Shown here one piece after another: positions 18,423 to 27,993 of a DNA stretch of 64,000 nt. This stretch comes from an uncultured Paracoccaceae bacterium (GTDB taxonomy: Bacteria; Pseudomonadota; Alphaproteobacteria; Rhodobacterales; Rhodobacteraceae). Made by a program: the position numbers and the translations under genes. Within the stretch, counting starts at the first letter, position 1; every line of letters starts with the position of its first letter. The notes below the pieces were generated by a model that was given only the letters and a program-made list of their open reading frames with translations, was not told where the DNA came from and made no database searches. The stretch is taken from NCBI GenBank assembly GCA_938002605.1, contig CALLAF010000030.1, positions 48,230 through 112,229 on the forward strand. The letters run 5' to 3'.

Positions 18423-19622
18423 TTATTGTGCAACACCGTACCGCAGCGCCCAATCATCTGCGATGCGTGTCATCCAGCTTGGGTGCGGTTCTGCTTGAAT
18501 AGAGCCTAGTTCAGCGGGGGATAGGGTCGCAATGCCCAGTTCCAGCCCTTCAAACACGGCGCGGTCTGCTTCGGTCAATGCTTCCATATTCAGCACCGTG
18601 CCATATCCCAATACCTCCGGGTCTTGGGCACGTGCTTGAGCCTCTGGGGACATCAGGAAATCGGCAACGATCATTGCCCCCTCTTTAGAGCCTGAATTAT
18701 AGGGGATCGCGACAAAGGACGCGTTACCAATTGTGCCGTTGTCCAACACAAATGTGCGCACGCTATCGGGTAGTTCATAGTTCGCAATCGCGGTTGAGGC
18801 CTCGCCGGGGCTGAAAGAGATCGAAAGATCAATTTCCCCATCCGCAATAAGCGGGAACATCGCCGTACCCGTTGCAGGATAGGCTTTACCCTCACGCCAC
18901 AGATATGGGGTCAGATCATCAAGATAGGCCCAAAGCGGGGCTGTCACCTCTTCGTAGTTTTCATCTGTTGCAGCCGCTTGCAACACCTCTGGGTCTTCTA
19001 AAATATCGACCAAGACCTGTTTTAGAAACGTCGTGCCCAAAAAATCTGGCGGCTGCGGATAGCTAAAACGACCGGGATTATCCTGCGCCCATTCAAGCAA
19101 CGCCTGCATTGATCCAAGAGTTTCGGGCATGGTTGCCGTGTCATGCACAAATACGACCTGCGCCATGGCCCAAGGGCTTTCAAACCCATCTGTTGGCACT
19201 GTGAAATCTGTTTGCACGGTCTTGCCATCAACATCAACCAGTGCCCAGTTTGGCAGGCTTTCGGCATAGGGACCAAACAATAGGTCCGCATCTTTCATTG
19301 CCGCAAAATTCGACCCGTTAATCCAGATCATATCAATCGCCCCGTCTTCATCTTCGCCGGCCTGCTTTTCAGACAAAACGCGGGTCACCGCATCTGCGGT
19401 ATCCGTCAGCTTAACGTGTTCCAGCGTCACCCCGTATTCGGCCGCAACCCGGTCCCCGACCCATGCGATGAATTCGTTTGTGGTGGTCGATCCACCCCAT
19501 GCGTTCCAGTAAACGGTTTGTCCATCGGCAGCCGCAATCACGGCATCCCAATCCGTGGGGTCAACATCCGCAATTGCGGGTAGCGGCGCCAAAAGTGCGG
19601 CCAATACAGAAAGATGTTTCAT
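18423..19622 (-). CDS. ynjB: ABC transporter substrate-binding protein, YnjB type
   Basis: 399-residue periplasmic binding protein with a Sec signal (MKHLSVLAALLAPLPAIA) then VYWNAWGGSTTTNEFIAWVG, characteristic of YnjB. AAGGA lies before the ATG at 19622, which rules out the longer upstream frame that reads through the neighbouring gene. Ligand unknown; the fold is that of binding proteins for small anionic or thiamine-like ligands. It lies between the CDP-alcohol phosphatidyltransferase and the permease. Confidence 0.88.
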   Translation of the reverse strand: MKHLSVLAALLAPLPAIADVDPTDWDAVIAAADGQTVYWNAWGGSTTTNEFIAWVGDRVAAEYGVTLEHVKLTDTADAVTRVLSEKQAGEDEDGAIDMIWINGSNFAAMKDADLLFGPYAESLPNWALVDVDGKTVQTDFTVPTDGFESPWAMAQVVFVHDTATMPETLGSMQALLEWAQDNPGRFSYPQPPDFLGTTFLKQVLVDILEDPEVLQAAATDENYEEVTAPLWAYLDDLTPYLWREGKAYPATGTAMFPLIADGEIDLSISFSPGEASTAIANYELPDSVRTFVLDNGTIGNASFVAIPYNSGSKEGAMIVADFLMSPEAQARAQDPEVLGYGTVLNMEALTEADRAVFEGLELGIATLSPAELGSIQAEPHPSWMTRIADDWALRYGVAQ

Positions 19623-19635
19623 CAAGACGTATCCT

Positions 19636-20244
19636 TTATACTGTGTAAATCTTTTGCGCGGCATAGATCCGCAGGCACGCTGTCGCAAAACACAGCGCGC
19701 CGAATGCCCACGAAAGCGGGGCAAAATAGTGAGGAAAAAGGCAAAGCAGCACAAAAAACACGATGGTTTCAGTGCCTTCCAGAATGCCATTAGAATAATA
19801 GAGCGACTTTTGCCCCTGCGCATCCGTCTTAAGCCCATGTTTTTCGGCCAGAATTGCATAGCCTAAAAAGCTCGCGCCATTGAAATAGAACGCCGTTAGC
19901 AAAAATGCCCCCGCCGCGCCATTGGCGATGGGCGATAGCCATACAAAGCCCATGGGAATAGCCCCATAAAACAAAAAGTCGGCCGTTATATCGAGATAGC
20001 CACCAAAGTCGGTTTTCTTGGTCGCCCGCGCCACCGCACCATCCAACCCATCGGCGATACGACTTGCCAGCAGCGGGATAAGCGCCAGTGCGGGCGCGCC
20101 AAGTGCGATCACAAGCGCTGCCAACAGCCCTAGCCCTAAGCCGATCAGCGTCACGCTATTCGCAGTCAAACCTTTCGCAGCAATGCCGCGACCCAGCCTA
20201 TTCAACGGCGGGTCAATTATTTGGCGTGCATAACGGTCGAGCAT
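19636..20244 (-). CDS. CDP-alcohol phosphatidyltransferase family protein, YnjF type
   Basis: 202-residue membrane enzyme predicted to transfer a phosphatidyl group from CDP-diacylglycerol to an alcohol. The active-site motif is DGLDGAVARATKKTDFGG followed by YLDITAD, giving DGxxAR-x7-GxxxDxxxD, one residue shorter in the spacer than the classical x8 form. About six hydrophobic helices follow. The ATG at 20244 has AAGGGATGG before it. In E. coli ynjF also neighbours ynjBCD, which supports a functional link. Its alcohol substrate is unknown. Confidence 0.82.
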   Translation of the reverse strand: MLDRYARQIIDPPLNRLGRGIAAKGLTANSVTLIGLGLGLLAALVIALGAPALALIPLLASRIADGLDGAVARATKKTDFGGYLDITADFLFYGAIPMGFVWLSPIANGAAGAFLLTAFYFNGASFLGYAILAEKHGLKTDAQGQKSLYYSNGILEGTETIVFFVLLCLFPHYFAPLSWAFGALCFATACLRIYAAQKIYTV

Positions 20245-20339
20245 TCTTCCATCCCTTAAGTCCACATCTTGTCGCCGATGCAGCCAAGCGGTGCAATCAG
20301 GCTGACACGAATGTGAGACAACCACCGTTTTTTGACACA

Positions 20340-22340
20340 TTAGCCGATTGCGATACGCGGACGTCCAGATGCGGTGACACGTAAAATAGCTTCTATGAAC
20401 ATTTGTTTGTCCGCTATTGTGGCCTGCTTTATATCGCGATCCACACTGATCCGGGGGGTATCAACCCCGGCGGCTAGAGCCTTGGCCGTAACATGTGCAG
20501 ATAGGCATGTCTCCAGTGCGTCCAATCCGGCTTCTTGATTGTCAAAGTGCTGCGGCCCGTCGGGAAGATGCGCCGTGAAACCGCCGTTGTCAGACGCGAC
20601 CAATGATCCCTTCACAGACGCCCGCACCTGCCCAACGACGGCCCCGATCGCATTTGCCACTTCCCCATATTTGGGCAAAACCATCTGCGCGCCCAGCCGG
20701 TCCCCGACCGCGCCGTAATATGTTGCGGCCGACGCCCCAAGCCCAATAACAGGCACGCCAAGGCTCAGCTGCATCTGCAAAATCCCTTGATGCCTGTTGA
20801 GCCCCGCGCGCGTGAGCGCATGCTGTGCGAGCGTGGCCGGATCATCCGCGAAACCATCCTGCACGAAGCTGGCTTGCAACAGACAAACAACAGTTTGGGC
20901 AACCAGTTGTTCAACAATCATCTGTGCCAGTAACGCGGGATCAGCAGCAATACATTGCCCTGCGCCATTGCGGCGACGGGCAAACAAAGTCGCCGCCTTG
21001 ACTGCCGCATCCTTGTCCCAACTCTGCGCAAGATCCAATACATGTGCCGCATCCGAGGGTGTAAGCCCCGCGAGGATCACAAAGCCACGTTTGACCATAC
21101 GCACAAGCGCCGGGTTTTCATGACGTGTCTGAACGGCCTCGCCCAGCCGCAACGGTCCCGCTGCTAACCGCTGGGCAATCGTTGTTTCGCGCGCATCCAA
21201 TCCTTGCGGCATGGTTTTCCACATGGGAATAACAAATTGACCACCATCCGCAGGGGGGACGTCATGGGCCAATGCGCGATCTAAGGCAGCATGCACCAAT
21301 TCCGGAAACTGCACTGCCGCCAATGACAAAGGCATCAATCGGCGCGGGCCCAAATATAATCCGCCATTCAGACCGTCGGTTATATGGACCTCGCTGTCGC
21401 CGCCCAAGCCTGTGGTGCGCATTGCAACGGCCTCGACCATGGTGCGGAACGGACCGACGCGCGCGCCTTGCGGATCGATCTGTGGGCGCCCCTCTTGGAG
21501 CAGGCAAACATCTGTTGTGGTGCCACCAATATCGCTGACCAGCGCGTTGCTTTCCCCAGTCAGCCAGCTTGCGCCCGCAACAGATGCTGCTGGACCGCTT
21601 AGGATAGTTTCAATGGGTTTTTCGCGCGCCACATCTGCGGAAATCAGCGCCCCGTCCCCGCGCACGACCATCAGTCGCGCATCAATACTGCGGGCGCGCA
21701 GATGCGCTTCACACGATGTAATAAGCCCATCAATAAGCCCAATCAGGCGGGCATTTAGCACTGCGGTCAATGCACGTTTTGGACCGCCCAAAGCCTGTGA
21801 CAGCTCGTGCGAACATGTTACAGGCTTGCCGGAATACGCGCGAATGGCGTCGCGGACCGCGATTTCATGTGCTGGATTACGGGTGGCGAAGCTTGCGGCG
21901 ACTGCAAATGCCGTTACGCTGGGATCAAGCCTATCTAACGCAGTATTCAATGCAGCCAAGTCAAGCGCGGATTTTTCAACACCGCCGTGATTATGACCAC
22001 CGTTTAACGCAATGACCGGGTCACCACCCATTGCGTCATTCAACCCCGCACGCTGTAAATCGGCGTCATCAAACCCGATCGCGATCAAGGCAACACTGCC
22101 GCCGTGCCCTTCGACCAAGGCGTTCGTGGCCAATGTTGTCGACAGCGAAACCAGCGCAATATCTGCCGGGGCAACATGCGCATCCGCAAGCACCCTATCA
22201 ATTGCGGCACCGACACCAATGGATAAATCGGGGCGCGTCGTCAGGGCCTTTGCAGTTGCCCGAATGGTGTCTGATGCCTCGTGCAAAATGACGGCATCTG
22301 TATAGGTCCCGCCGGTATCGACCCCTAAAAGATGTGCCAT
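20340..22340 (-). CDS. Hydantoinase/oxoprolinase family protein (HyuA-like)
   Basis: 666-residue member of the HyuA/5-oxoprolinase ATPase superfamily. It opens with the phosphate-binding loop LGVDTGGTYTDAVI, has the second ATPase motif ALVSDIGGTTTDVCLLQEGR, and carries the hydantoinase A core to the C-terminus. The usual HyuB subunit gene is absent from the neighbourhood. It starts 9 nt after the GT-C gene and precedes the CDP-alcohol phosphatidyltransferase by 95 nt. The substrate cannot be told from sequence. It is unrelated to the dihydropyrimidinase at 32329. Confidence 0.85.
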   Translation of the reverse strand: MAHLLGVDTGGTYTDAVILHEASDTIRATAKALTTRPDLSIGVGAAIDRVLADAHVAPADIALVSLSTTLATNALVEGHGGSVALIAIGFDDADLQRAGLNDAMGGDPVIALNGGHNHGGVEKSALDLAALNTALDRLDPSVTAFAVAASFATRNPAHEIAVRDAIRAYSGKPVTCSHELSQALGGPKRALTAVLNARLIGLIDGLITSCEAHLRARSIDARLMVVRGDGALISADVAREKPIETILSGPAASVAGASWLTGESNALVSDIGGTTTDVCLLQEGRPQIDPQGARVGPFRTMVEAVAMRTTGLGGDSEVHITDGLNGGLYLGPRRLMPLSLAAVQFPELVHAALDRALAHDVPPADGGQFVIPMWKTMPQGLDARETTIAQRLAAGPLRLGEAVQTRHENPALVRMVKRGFVILAGLTPSDAAHVLDLAQSWDKDAAVKAATLFARRRNGAGQCIAADPALLAQMIVEQLVAQTVVCLLQASFVQDGFADDPATLAQHALTRAGLNRHQGILQMQLSLGVPVIGLGASAATYYGAVGDRLGAQMVLPKYGEVANAIGAVVGQVRASVKGSLVASDNGGFTAHLPDGPQHFDNQEAGLDALETCLSAHVTAKALAAGVDTPRISVDRDIKQATIADKQMFIEAILRVTASGRPRIAIG

Positions 22341-22349
22341 TACTCTAGG

Positions 22350-24122
22350 CTACCGCAGAATTTCGAACAGCATTTGTTCGTCGTTTGACAGGGGAACAGG
22401 GCGCAACCAATCCACCGTCTCGCCCAGCGCTAACCCGCGCACAAATGTGCTTTTGTAAGAATAACCACGACATAAAAGCAGATGTGTCGCGGACGTGTTT
22501 TGCGTATAGGCCTTCATCTCCTCTGCCTCCATCTGGAACGGGACAATCCCATTCATAAAAGCATCAGCACTGCGGTGATAAGGGGCAGAAATGGCTGCGT
22601 GATGCGTCGCCCACATCAATGAGGGCCCATAGTTGACATGCGTTAGAATGACCGCGGGGGGAACATCGTTTAATACATTCAGCGAGGTATAGCTGCGGCA
22701 ATTGTCTTGTGTAGTGGCTGCGGTGCTGTTGCTAGACGGAAGGAGAGGCATCATTGCCTGAACAACCGTCACCGGCGACACAATCACCATCGCAACAACC
22801 AGTGCCATCAACCCGTCCTTCAGGTCGCGGGTTGCGAAATAGCTGCGGCCGTATTGCGCAATCACCACGCCGCCGATCATCGGCACTACGCTGGCAGCAA
22901 TGATGACAGTCCGCATCTGCAAAAGCATCATCGGCACACCGATCAGACATAAAATCAACAGCAAACCCAACGGTTTGCTCATTTGGTCACGACGCGTTTT
23001 TAACCAGAGCATTCCGCCAAAAATCAGCGCTGCAAAAATCGGGAGCACAAAGACCAAAGCGACTGCGGGCTTTGAGATTGCGTAGACAATTCCCGGTTTC
23101 GCTTCGGTGATTTGCGTGCTGATCAATTCCTGAAGCTCCAATGGAATTTGCGCATAAGGTCCCGCAAGACAATGCGCCAGCATTGGCCACGCAAGCGCAA
23201 GCCCCCCCGCAGTCACAACCGCAGCAACGCCAAGACTGCGGATCGGCCGGACTTGCGCACCAGCGACCGCAACGGAAAGAAGACTTGCCGCCATCGCAAT
23301 TGCCACCAAGCTCAACGTTGGCGGCGCCAGTTGATCACACATCAAATCCATGCGGATATCAGGCCCGGTTTGGCCAAGCCAGAACAGGGTGCTTCCCGCC
23401 CCAAGCGCAAGACAAAACGCGACCAGCATGTGCCGGGTCTGGCGGGTGGCCACAAACGCAGAATGCACCAAAAGAACCATCCCGACGCCAACAATAAACA
23501 CGAGACTTTCAAGCCCGACGGCCAGCGAAAAAGCGCCTGCAAGGCCGCCGATTATACCAGCGGCAATCGGGCGGCTTGGCCAAATCACCGCAAAGGCCAT
23601 GATAACCATCATTAGAAACTGAACGTTGTGATGATCAAGGTTACCTGCGCTGGAATGTAAATCGGCCGTCAACGGCCAGATTACCGTGCACAACATCGCG
23701 AAACAGGCTGCAGTGACGCCAAAAACCCGCCGCGTGCCAAAGCCGATGATCATTAAAGTCAGAACCATGATCAATGTCGGCCAAGCGGTCACGGCAATTT
23801 GTTCGGCTGTTTCGGGGCTAAAGAACCATGACATTGGCACGATAATGGCTGCAATTCCTGCATCAATGTAACGAGACCAATGCATTGATACACCTTCCGG
23901 CGGGATCAACCGATATTGCCGCACATCAAACCAGCCCTGCCCAGCAAGCCAGTCGCGTACGGACAGCAGCCGCATAATGTCATCGTTGCCTTTGGCCCCA
24001 AAAGCTTCGCGCATCGTCATCCCATCAACAGCGGCTTTACCAATAACCAGCGCCAAGGCTGCCAGACCTACAAGTAAAAATGCGTTGTCACGTAAGACGC
24101 GCAAGACGGAATTGTTCTTCAT
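22350..24122 (-). CDS. Integral membrane glycosyltransferase-like protein (GT-C type)
   Basis: 590-residue protein with about 11-12 hydrophobic helices and a soluble C-terminal domain. The first outer loop carries the acidic pair in GNDDIMRLLSVRDWL, a position used for catalysis in GT-C enzymes, followed by GVSMHWSRYIDAGIAAI. The ATG at 24122 has AAGGA upstream. It lies behind a GT2 enzyme and GtrA, the same layout as phage/Shigella gtrA-gtrB-gtr(type) sets where the third protein adds the sugar to surface polysaccharide. That role is inferred from the layout; sequence identity to Gtr(type) was not established. Confidence 0.65.
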   Translation of the reverse strand: MKNNSVLRVLRDNAFLLVGLAALALVIGKAAVDGMTMREAFGAKGNDDIMRLLSVRDWLAGQGWFDVRQYRLIPPEGVSMHWSRYIDAGIAAIIVPMSWFFSPETAEQIAVTAWPTLIMVLTLMIIGFGTRRVFGVTAACFAMLCTVIWPLTADLHSSAGNLDHHNVQFLMMVIMAFAVIWPSRPIAAGIIGGLAGAFSLAVGLESLVFIVGVGMVLLVHSAFVATRQTRHMLVAFCLALGAGSTLFWLGQTGPDIRMDLMCDQLAPPTLSLVAIAMAASLLSVAVAGAQVRPIRSLGVAAVVTAGGLALAWPMLAHCLAGPYAQIPLELQELISTQITEAKPGIVYAISKPAVALVFVLPIFAALIFGGMLWLKTRRDQMSKPLGLLLILCLIGVPMMLLQMRTVIIAASVVPMIGGVVIAQYGRSYFATRDLKDGLMALVVAMVIVSPVTVVQAMMPLLPSSNSTAATTQDNCRSYTSLNVLNDVPPAVILTHVNYGPSLMWATHHAAISAPYHRSADAFMNGIVPFQMEAEEMKAYTQNTSATHLLLCRGYSYKSTFVRGLALGETVDWLRPVPLSNDEQMLFEILR

Positions 24123-24160
24123 AACGGCATCCTTCGTTGATTTGGTGCAGTGCTTAGCAT

Positions 24161-24565
24161 TTAATCCACATCCCGAAACGCGATCTGGCGCGCGCCCCAA
24201 AAGTTTAGAAACATCCCCACAAGCGACCCTGCCATGAAAGCAATGACGATCATTTGCGCGCCCGTACCAAATGTTCGAATTACGCTCGTATAGACACAGT
24301 AATTAGTCGCCACCCCCACCAATTGCACTGCCAGGTAGCGGTTAAACTGTCGGCGCTTTCCGGGCCTTCCAGCGCTTGCAAATGTCCACACCCGGTTCAA
24401 GCCCCAAGTTACGACAACGGCGGCGGGGAATGATAGTGCCCGCGCGATATAAGGGTTTAGCCCCGCTGATAAGAAAATCCACAATGCCCCGCCATCGACA
24501 ACAAAGCCAACGGCGCCAACCACTCCAAAGCGCATGATTTGCCCGACAAGCCCCGTGCGCATCAC
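24161..24565 (-). CDS. gtrA: GtrA family membrane protein (lipid-linked sugar flippase candidate)
   Basis: 134-residue protein with four hydrophobic helices and the GtrA signatures FGVVGAVGFVVDGGALWIFL and LNRVWTFA. GtrA proteins are thought to flip undecaprenyl-phosphate-linked sugar across the inner membrane. It lies 3 nt after the GT2 gene and 38 nt before the GT-C gene. Confidence 0.9.
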   Translation of the reverse strand: MMRTGLVGQIMRFGVVGAVGFVVDGGALWIFLSAGLNPYIARALSFPAAVVVTWGLNRVWTFASAGRPGKRRQFNRYLAVQLVGVATNYCVYTSVIRTFGTGAQMIVIAFMAGSLVGMFLNFWGARQIAFRDVD

Positions 24566-24568
24566 GAT

Positions 24569-25504
24569 CTAGCCGTCACGCGGCGCTGGATGCGACAGAT
24601 AGGCAAGGCGCTTCATCTCGCGGCGCCCACGAGTAACAGTATCCAAAATCAAGCCCGCCATAAATGACAGGGTTGCGATGATCATAATCGCGGATGCCAA
24701 AATTGCGGAAGGGAAACGCGGCACCAATCCAGTTGCAACAAACTCGGTTAAAATCGGGTAGCCGATAGTCATGGAAAACAGTGCCAAAAGAACAGCAATA
24801 CCACCAAAAAACGGCAAAGGCCGTTCTTCTTTGACCAGTGACACGATCACCCGCAAAATGCGTACACCGTCACGGATTGTGTTCAACTTGCTGTCAGAAC
24901 CCGGCAAACGGTCGATATAGACCGTGTCGTGATCCGCGATGGGCATACGCAGTTCAAGCGCATGCACGGTCAGCTCTGTTTCAATCTCAAACCCATGCGA
25001 AAGCGCCGGGAAGCTTTTGACAAAACGACGCGAAAAAACACGGTATCCGGTCAGCATATCGCTGGTCCGACGGCCAAAAATCGTGGCGACCAAACCAGTG
25101 AGCATCCAGTTTCCAAGGCGGTGACCGGGACGGTAAGCCTCTTGAATTTCGGTCACGCGACAACCGCTAACCATATCCAAGATTTCCTCTTTAAGCTTGG
25201 CGATCATAGCGCTCGCAGCGCCCGCTTCGTAAGTGTTATCGCCATCGACCAACACATAAATATCCGCGTCTATATCTGCGAACATCCGGCGCACAACATT
25301 GCCTTTGCCCTGTTGCGGCTCTGACCGGACAATCGCACCTGCGGCCTTGGCCACGGCGACAGTGTCATCCGAAGAGTTATTGTCGTAAACGTAGATATCC
25401 GCGCCCGGCAGCGCCTTCTTGAAGTCCGCAACGACAAGGCCAATCGGCTTGGCCTCATTATAGCAGGGGATCAGAACTACGACTTTATCATCGGCTAGAG
25501 ACAC
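24569..25504 (-). CDS. Family 2 glycosyltransferase (polyprenyl-phosphate sugar synthase type)
   Basis: 311-residue GT2 enzyme with a DPM1/GtrB-like catalytic domain: VVLIPCYNEAKPIGLVVADF, YDNNSSDDTVAVAKAAGA, the donor-binding VDGDNTYE, and an acceptor-site QGKGNVVRRMF. Two C-terminal membrane helices (about 235-290) anchor it. It likely charges undecaprenyl phosphate with a hexose for GtrA to flip. A 120-nt gap separates it from panC, so it probably heads its own transcription unit. Confidence 0.87.
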   Translation of the reverse strand: MSLADDKVVVLIPCYNEAKPIGLVVADFKKALPGADIYVYDNNSSDDTVAVAKAAGAIVRSEPQQGKGNVVRRMFADIDADIYVLVDGDNTYEAGAASAMIAKLKEEILDMVSGCRVTEIQEAYRPGHRLGNWMLTGLVATIFGRRTSDMLTGYRVFSRRFVKSFPALSHGFEIETELTVHALELRMPIADHDTVYIDRLPGSDSKLNTIRDGVRILRVIVSLVKEERPLPFFGGIAVLLALFSMTIGYPILTEFVATGLVPRFPSAILASAIMIIATLSFMAGLILDTVTRGRREMKRLAYLSHPAPRDG

Positions 25505-25624
25505 GTGAGCGGTCCGTCATTAGGCATACATTGGACTGCTTTATAAATGAGTAATCAGAACCTTAACAGTGATAACTTCATCCCGCCTTTCGTGGATAGC
25601 AACGGGTGGCAATGCTGCCGCAGC

Positions 25625-26467
25625 CTAAACCGCGATATTGTCGATCAATCGCACACCAGCCAACCATGCAGCTGCAAACAGGCGCGCGCCGGGCTGGGTC
25701 TTGTTCAAGAGCCCCAGATCAGTGCCATCGCGCAGTTCGAGATAGTCGATATCATTAAACCCTGCAGCAAAGATGCGTGCTCGCGCTTCGGCGCCGACCT
25801 CTGTCATTGCGGCACCTGCAAGCAACTGATCACGCAAATCTTCCATCACCTCGGCAAGGATCGGGGCAAATACGCGCGAGCGATCCGACAGTAACAGGTT
25901 GCGCGACGACATCGCAAGCCCGTCTTCTTCGCGAATGGTTGGGCAGCCAACGACTTCAATCGGGATGTCCAAATCCTTGGCCAAACGGCGCACGATCTGT
26001 AGTTGTTGATAGTCTTTTTCGCCAAAAAACGCTTTATCAGCGCTCGATTGTAAGAACAATTTAGGCACGACAGTTGCAACGCCATCAAAATGGCCGGGCC
26101 GGGTCGCGCCGCACAGCATATCGGTCAATCCAGACACGGTGACCGTCGTCGCAAACCCGTCAGGATAAATCTGATCAGCGTCAGGCACATAGATCAGATC
26201 TACACCCGTGGATTCCAGTTTGCGCGCATCCTCGTGTTCGGTGCGTGGGTAGTTTTCAAGATCATCAGGGTTGTTGAACTGTTTAGGATTCACAAAAATC
26301 GTCACGATCACGCGGTCGCAAGCTTTGCGCGCAGCACGCGCCAGCGACAAATGTCCCTGATGCAACGCGCCCATCGTAGGAACCACCCCAATCGTTTCGC
26401 CAGCTTTGCGCCAGACAGTGGTCTGCGCACGCAACCCCGCAAGGGTCCGTTCAATCGGTGCGATCAT
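25625..26467 (-). CDS. panC: Pantoate-beta-alanine ligase
   Basis: Makes pantothenate from pantoate, beta-alanine and ATP. The 280-residue protein has the HIGH-like nucleotide-binding motif [14 protein letters not shown], the second motif AMSSRNLLL, and the pantoate pocket segment [18 protein letters not shown]. Its ATG overlaps the panB stop in an ATGA arrangement. beta-Alanine could come from the pyrimidine-degradation operon nearby (28.6-35.3 kb), a possible metabolic link. Confidence 0.96.
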   Translation of the reverse strand: MIAPIERTLAGLRAQTTVWRKAGETIGVVPTMGALHQGHLSLARAARKACDRVIVTIFVNPKQFNNPDDLENYPRTEHEDARKLESTGVDLIYVPDADQIYPDGFATTVTVSGLTDMLCGATRPGHFDGVATVVPKLFLQSSADKAFFGEKDYQQLQIVRRLAKDLDIPIEVVGCPTIREEDGLAMSSRNLLLSDRSRVFAPILAEVMEDLRDQLLAGAAMTEVGAEARARIFAAGFNDIDYLELRDGTDLGLLNKTQPGARLFAAAWLAGVRLIDNIAV

Positions 26468-27294
26468 GTCTTAGGGGCCACGTCTGCGAAAACATGTTCG
26501 GCCGCTGGAAATGTCCGGGCGCGGACCTCATCCGCATATGCGGCAATCGCTTTTTCGGCTTCATCACCAAGATGCGCGTAACGTTTTACAAACTTCGCCT
26601 TAAACGCGGTGAAGAGGCCCAGCATATCATCAACCACCAAAATTTGCCCGTCACAGCCTGCACTTGCGCCGATCCCAATGGTCGGAATTTCAATCGTGTC
26701 GGTGATTTCATTGGCAAGCGTCTCTGGCACTTTTTCAAGCACCACAGCAAAGGCACCCGCGTCAGCCACGGCTTGGGCATCAGCAATCAATGCGGTCGCA
26801 CCGGCATTGCCGCGCCCTTGGACCTTGTAGCCACCCAGCGTGTTTACCGACTGCGGCGTTAGCCCAACATGCGCCATCACAGGGATGCCACGATCAACCA
26901 AGAACCGAATGGTTTCTGCCATCGCGATGCCGCCCTCAAGCTTTACCGCGCCAGCGCTAGTTTCACGCATCAACCGTGCGGCATTGCGAAACGCCTGCTC
27001 GGGGCTTTCTTCGTAGGACCCAAACGGCATATCGATCACCATCATCGCGCTATTCAGCCCGCGCGCGACGGCTTGCCCGTGCATGATCATCATCTCCATC
27101 GTGACGCCAAGCGTCGACGGCAGCCCATGCAAGACCATCCCAACACTGTCACCCACCAAAACAAAATCGCAGTGATCATCCATCATCTGCGCCATTGGCG
27201 TTGTATATGCGGTCAAGCTGACCAAAGGCTTACCGCCTTTTGCCGCCAGAATATCAACGGGCAAAGGGGCTCGTTTTTTTGCAGTTGCGCTCAT
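26464..27294 (-). CDS. panB: 3-Methyl-2-oxobutanoate hydroxymethyltransferase
   Basis: Adds a hydroxymethyl group from methylene-THF to ketoisovalerate, the first pantothenate step. The 276-residue TIM-barrel protein has the conserved [25 protein letters not shown] and [19 protein letters not shown] motifs. The ATG at 27294, preceded by GGAGG at six bases, is chosen over an in-frame GTG at 27306. It overlaps panC by four bases. Confidence 0.96.
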   Translation of the reverse strand: MSATAKKRAPLPVDILAAKGGKPLVSLTAYTTPMAQMMDDHCDFVLVGDSVGMVLHGLPSTLGVTMEMMIMHGQAVARGLNSAMMVIDMPFGSYEESPEQAFRNAARLMRETSAGAVKLEGGIAMAETIRFLVDRGIPVMAHVGLTPQSVNTLGGYKVQGRGNAGATALIADAQAVADAGAFAVVLEKVPETLANEITDTIEIPTIGIGASAGCDGQILVVDDMLGLFTAFKAKFVKRYAHLGDEAEKAIAAYADEVRARTFPAAEHVFADVAPKT

Positions 27295-27474
27295 CTGGTC
27301 CTCCACCGGATACGAAAGTTACCCGCCGTTACCAGCAAAACCACGCGCTTTCCAGCTTCTAGCGATGCGACAAAGTTGATTTTACCTAACGTCGGGAAGA
27401 AATGCGGGACATAGCTGCCATTCGCGCGTTTTGCCACAATGCAGAAGCCAGCCAAAAGAAGACACTGGATGGCT

Positions 27475-27993
27475 CTACCCGTTCCAGTTGGTCGTCCAAC
27501 GGATGGCGAGTGTCTCGCGGCTCGGGCTGTCATCGAAAAAATCAGCATTAGACATGCTGTCGTAGATGATTGTCAGGTTACTGCCGTTGTCAAACGTATA
27601 TCCAATACCAAGTGCCGCTCGAAATTGCAGAATCCCATCAAGATCAGCGCCGTCACCTTGCCTATAAAAACCAGACATCAGTGAGGTTTCGATGAACAAT
27701 GGTGAGTCGTAGACGTATTGGCTGCTCCATTTCCCGCCGATCCCGAACCATGCAGCCCCATCGGTTGTGAGCGAAAGGCCATAAGTGGGGCGAGAGGGGC
27801 CGCGTCGACGATGGCTGTCGTAACCAAGATAGAACTCATTCGCACTCTGAAATTCATCAGATGCCAGTTGTCAGAGCTGATAAAATATCTGAGGTTCTTG
27901 CCTTTCTGTACGAAGGCAACCGTTGGGGCAATCATTTAGCGTCATATCTGTCAAACTCGTCAGCAGCCAGATCAGACCAAGTGTACCGTCCAT
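27475..27993 (-). pseudogene. Lipid A deacylase-like (PagL/acyloxyacyl hydrolase) gene with in-frame stop
   Basis: A 173-codon frame runs from ATG 27993 (AGGA upstream) to the stop at 27475 but is broken by TGA at codon 41 (27871-27873). The first part, MDGTLGLIWLLTSLTDMTLN then DCPNGCL, and the second, YLGYDSHRRRGPSRPTYGLS to AIRWTTNWNG, are in the same frame and together match small beta-barrel acyloxyacyl hydrolases of Rhodobacterales. The catalytic His-x-Ser-Asn expected near the C-terminus reads Ser-Met-Ser-Asn (YDSMSNAD), so the catalytic His also looks lost. Two independent defects suggest decay; a sequencing error could explain only the stop. Confidence 0.6.
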
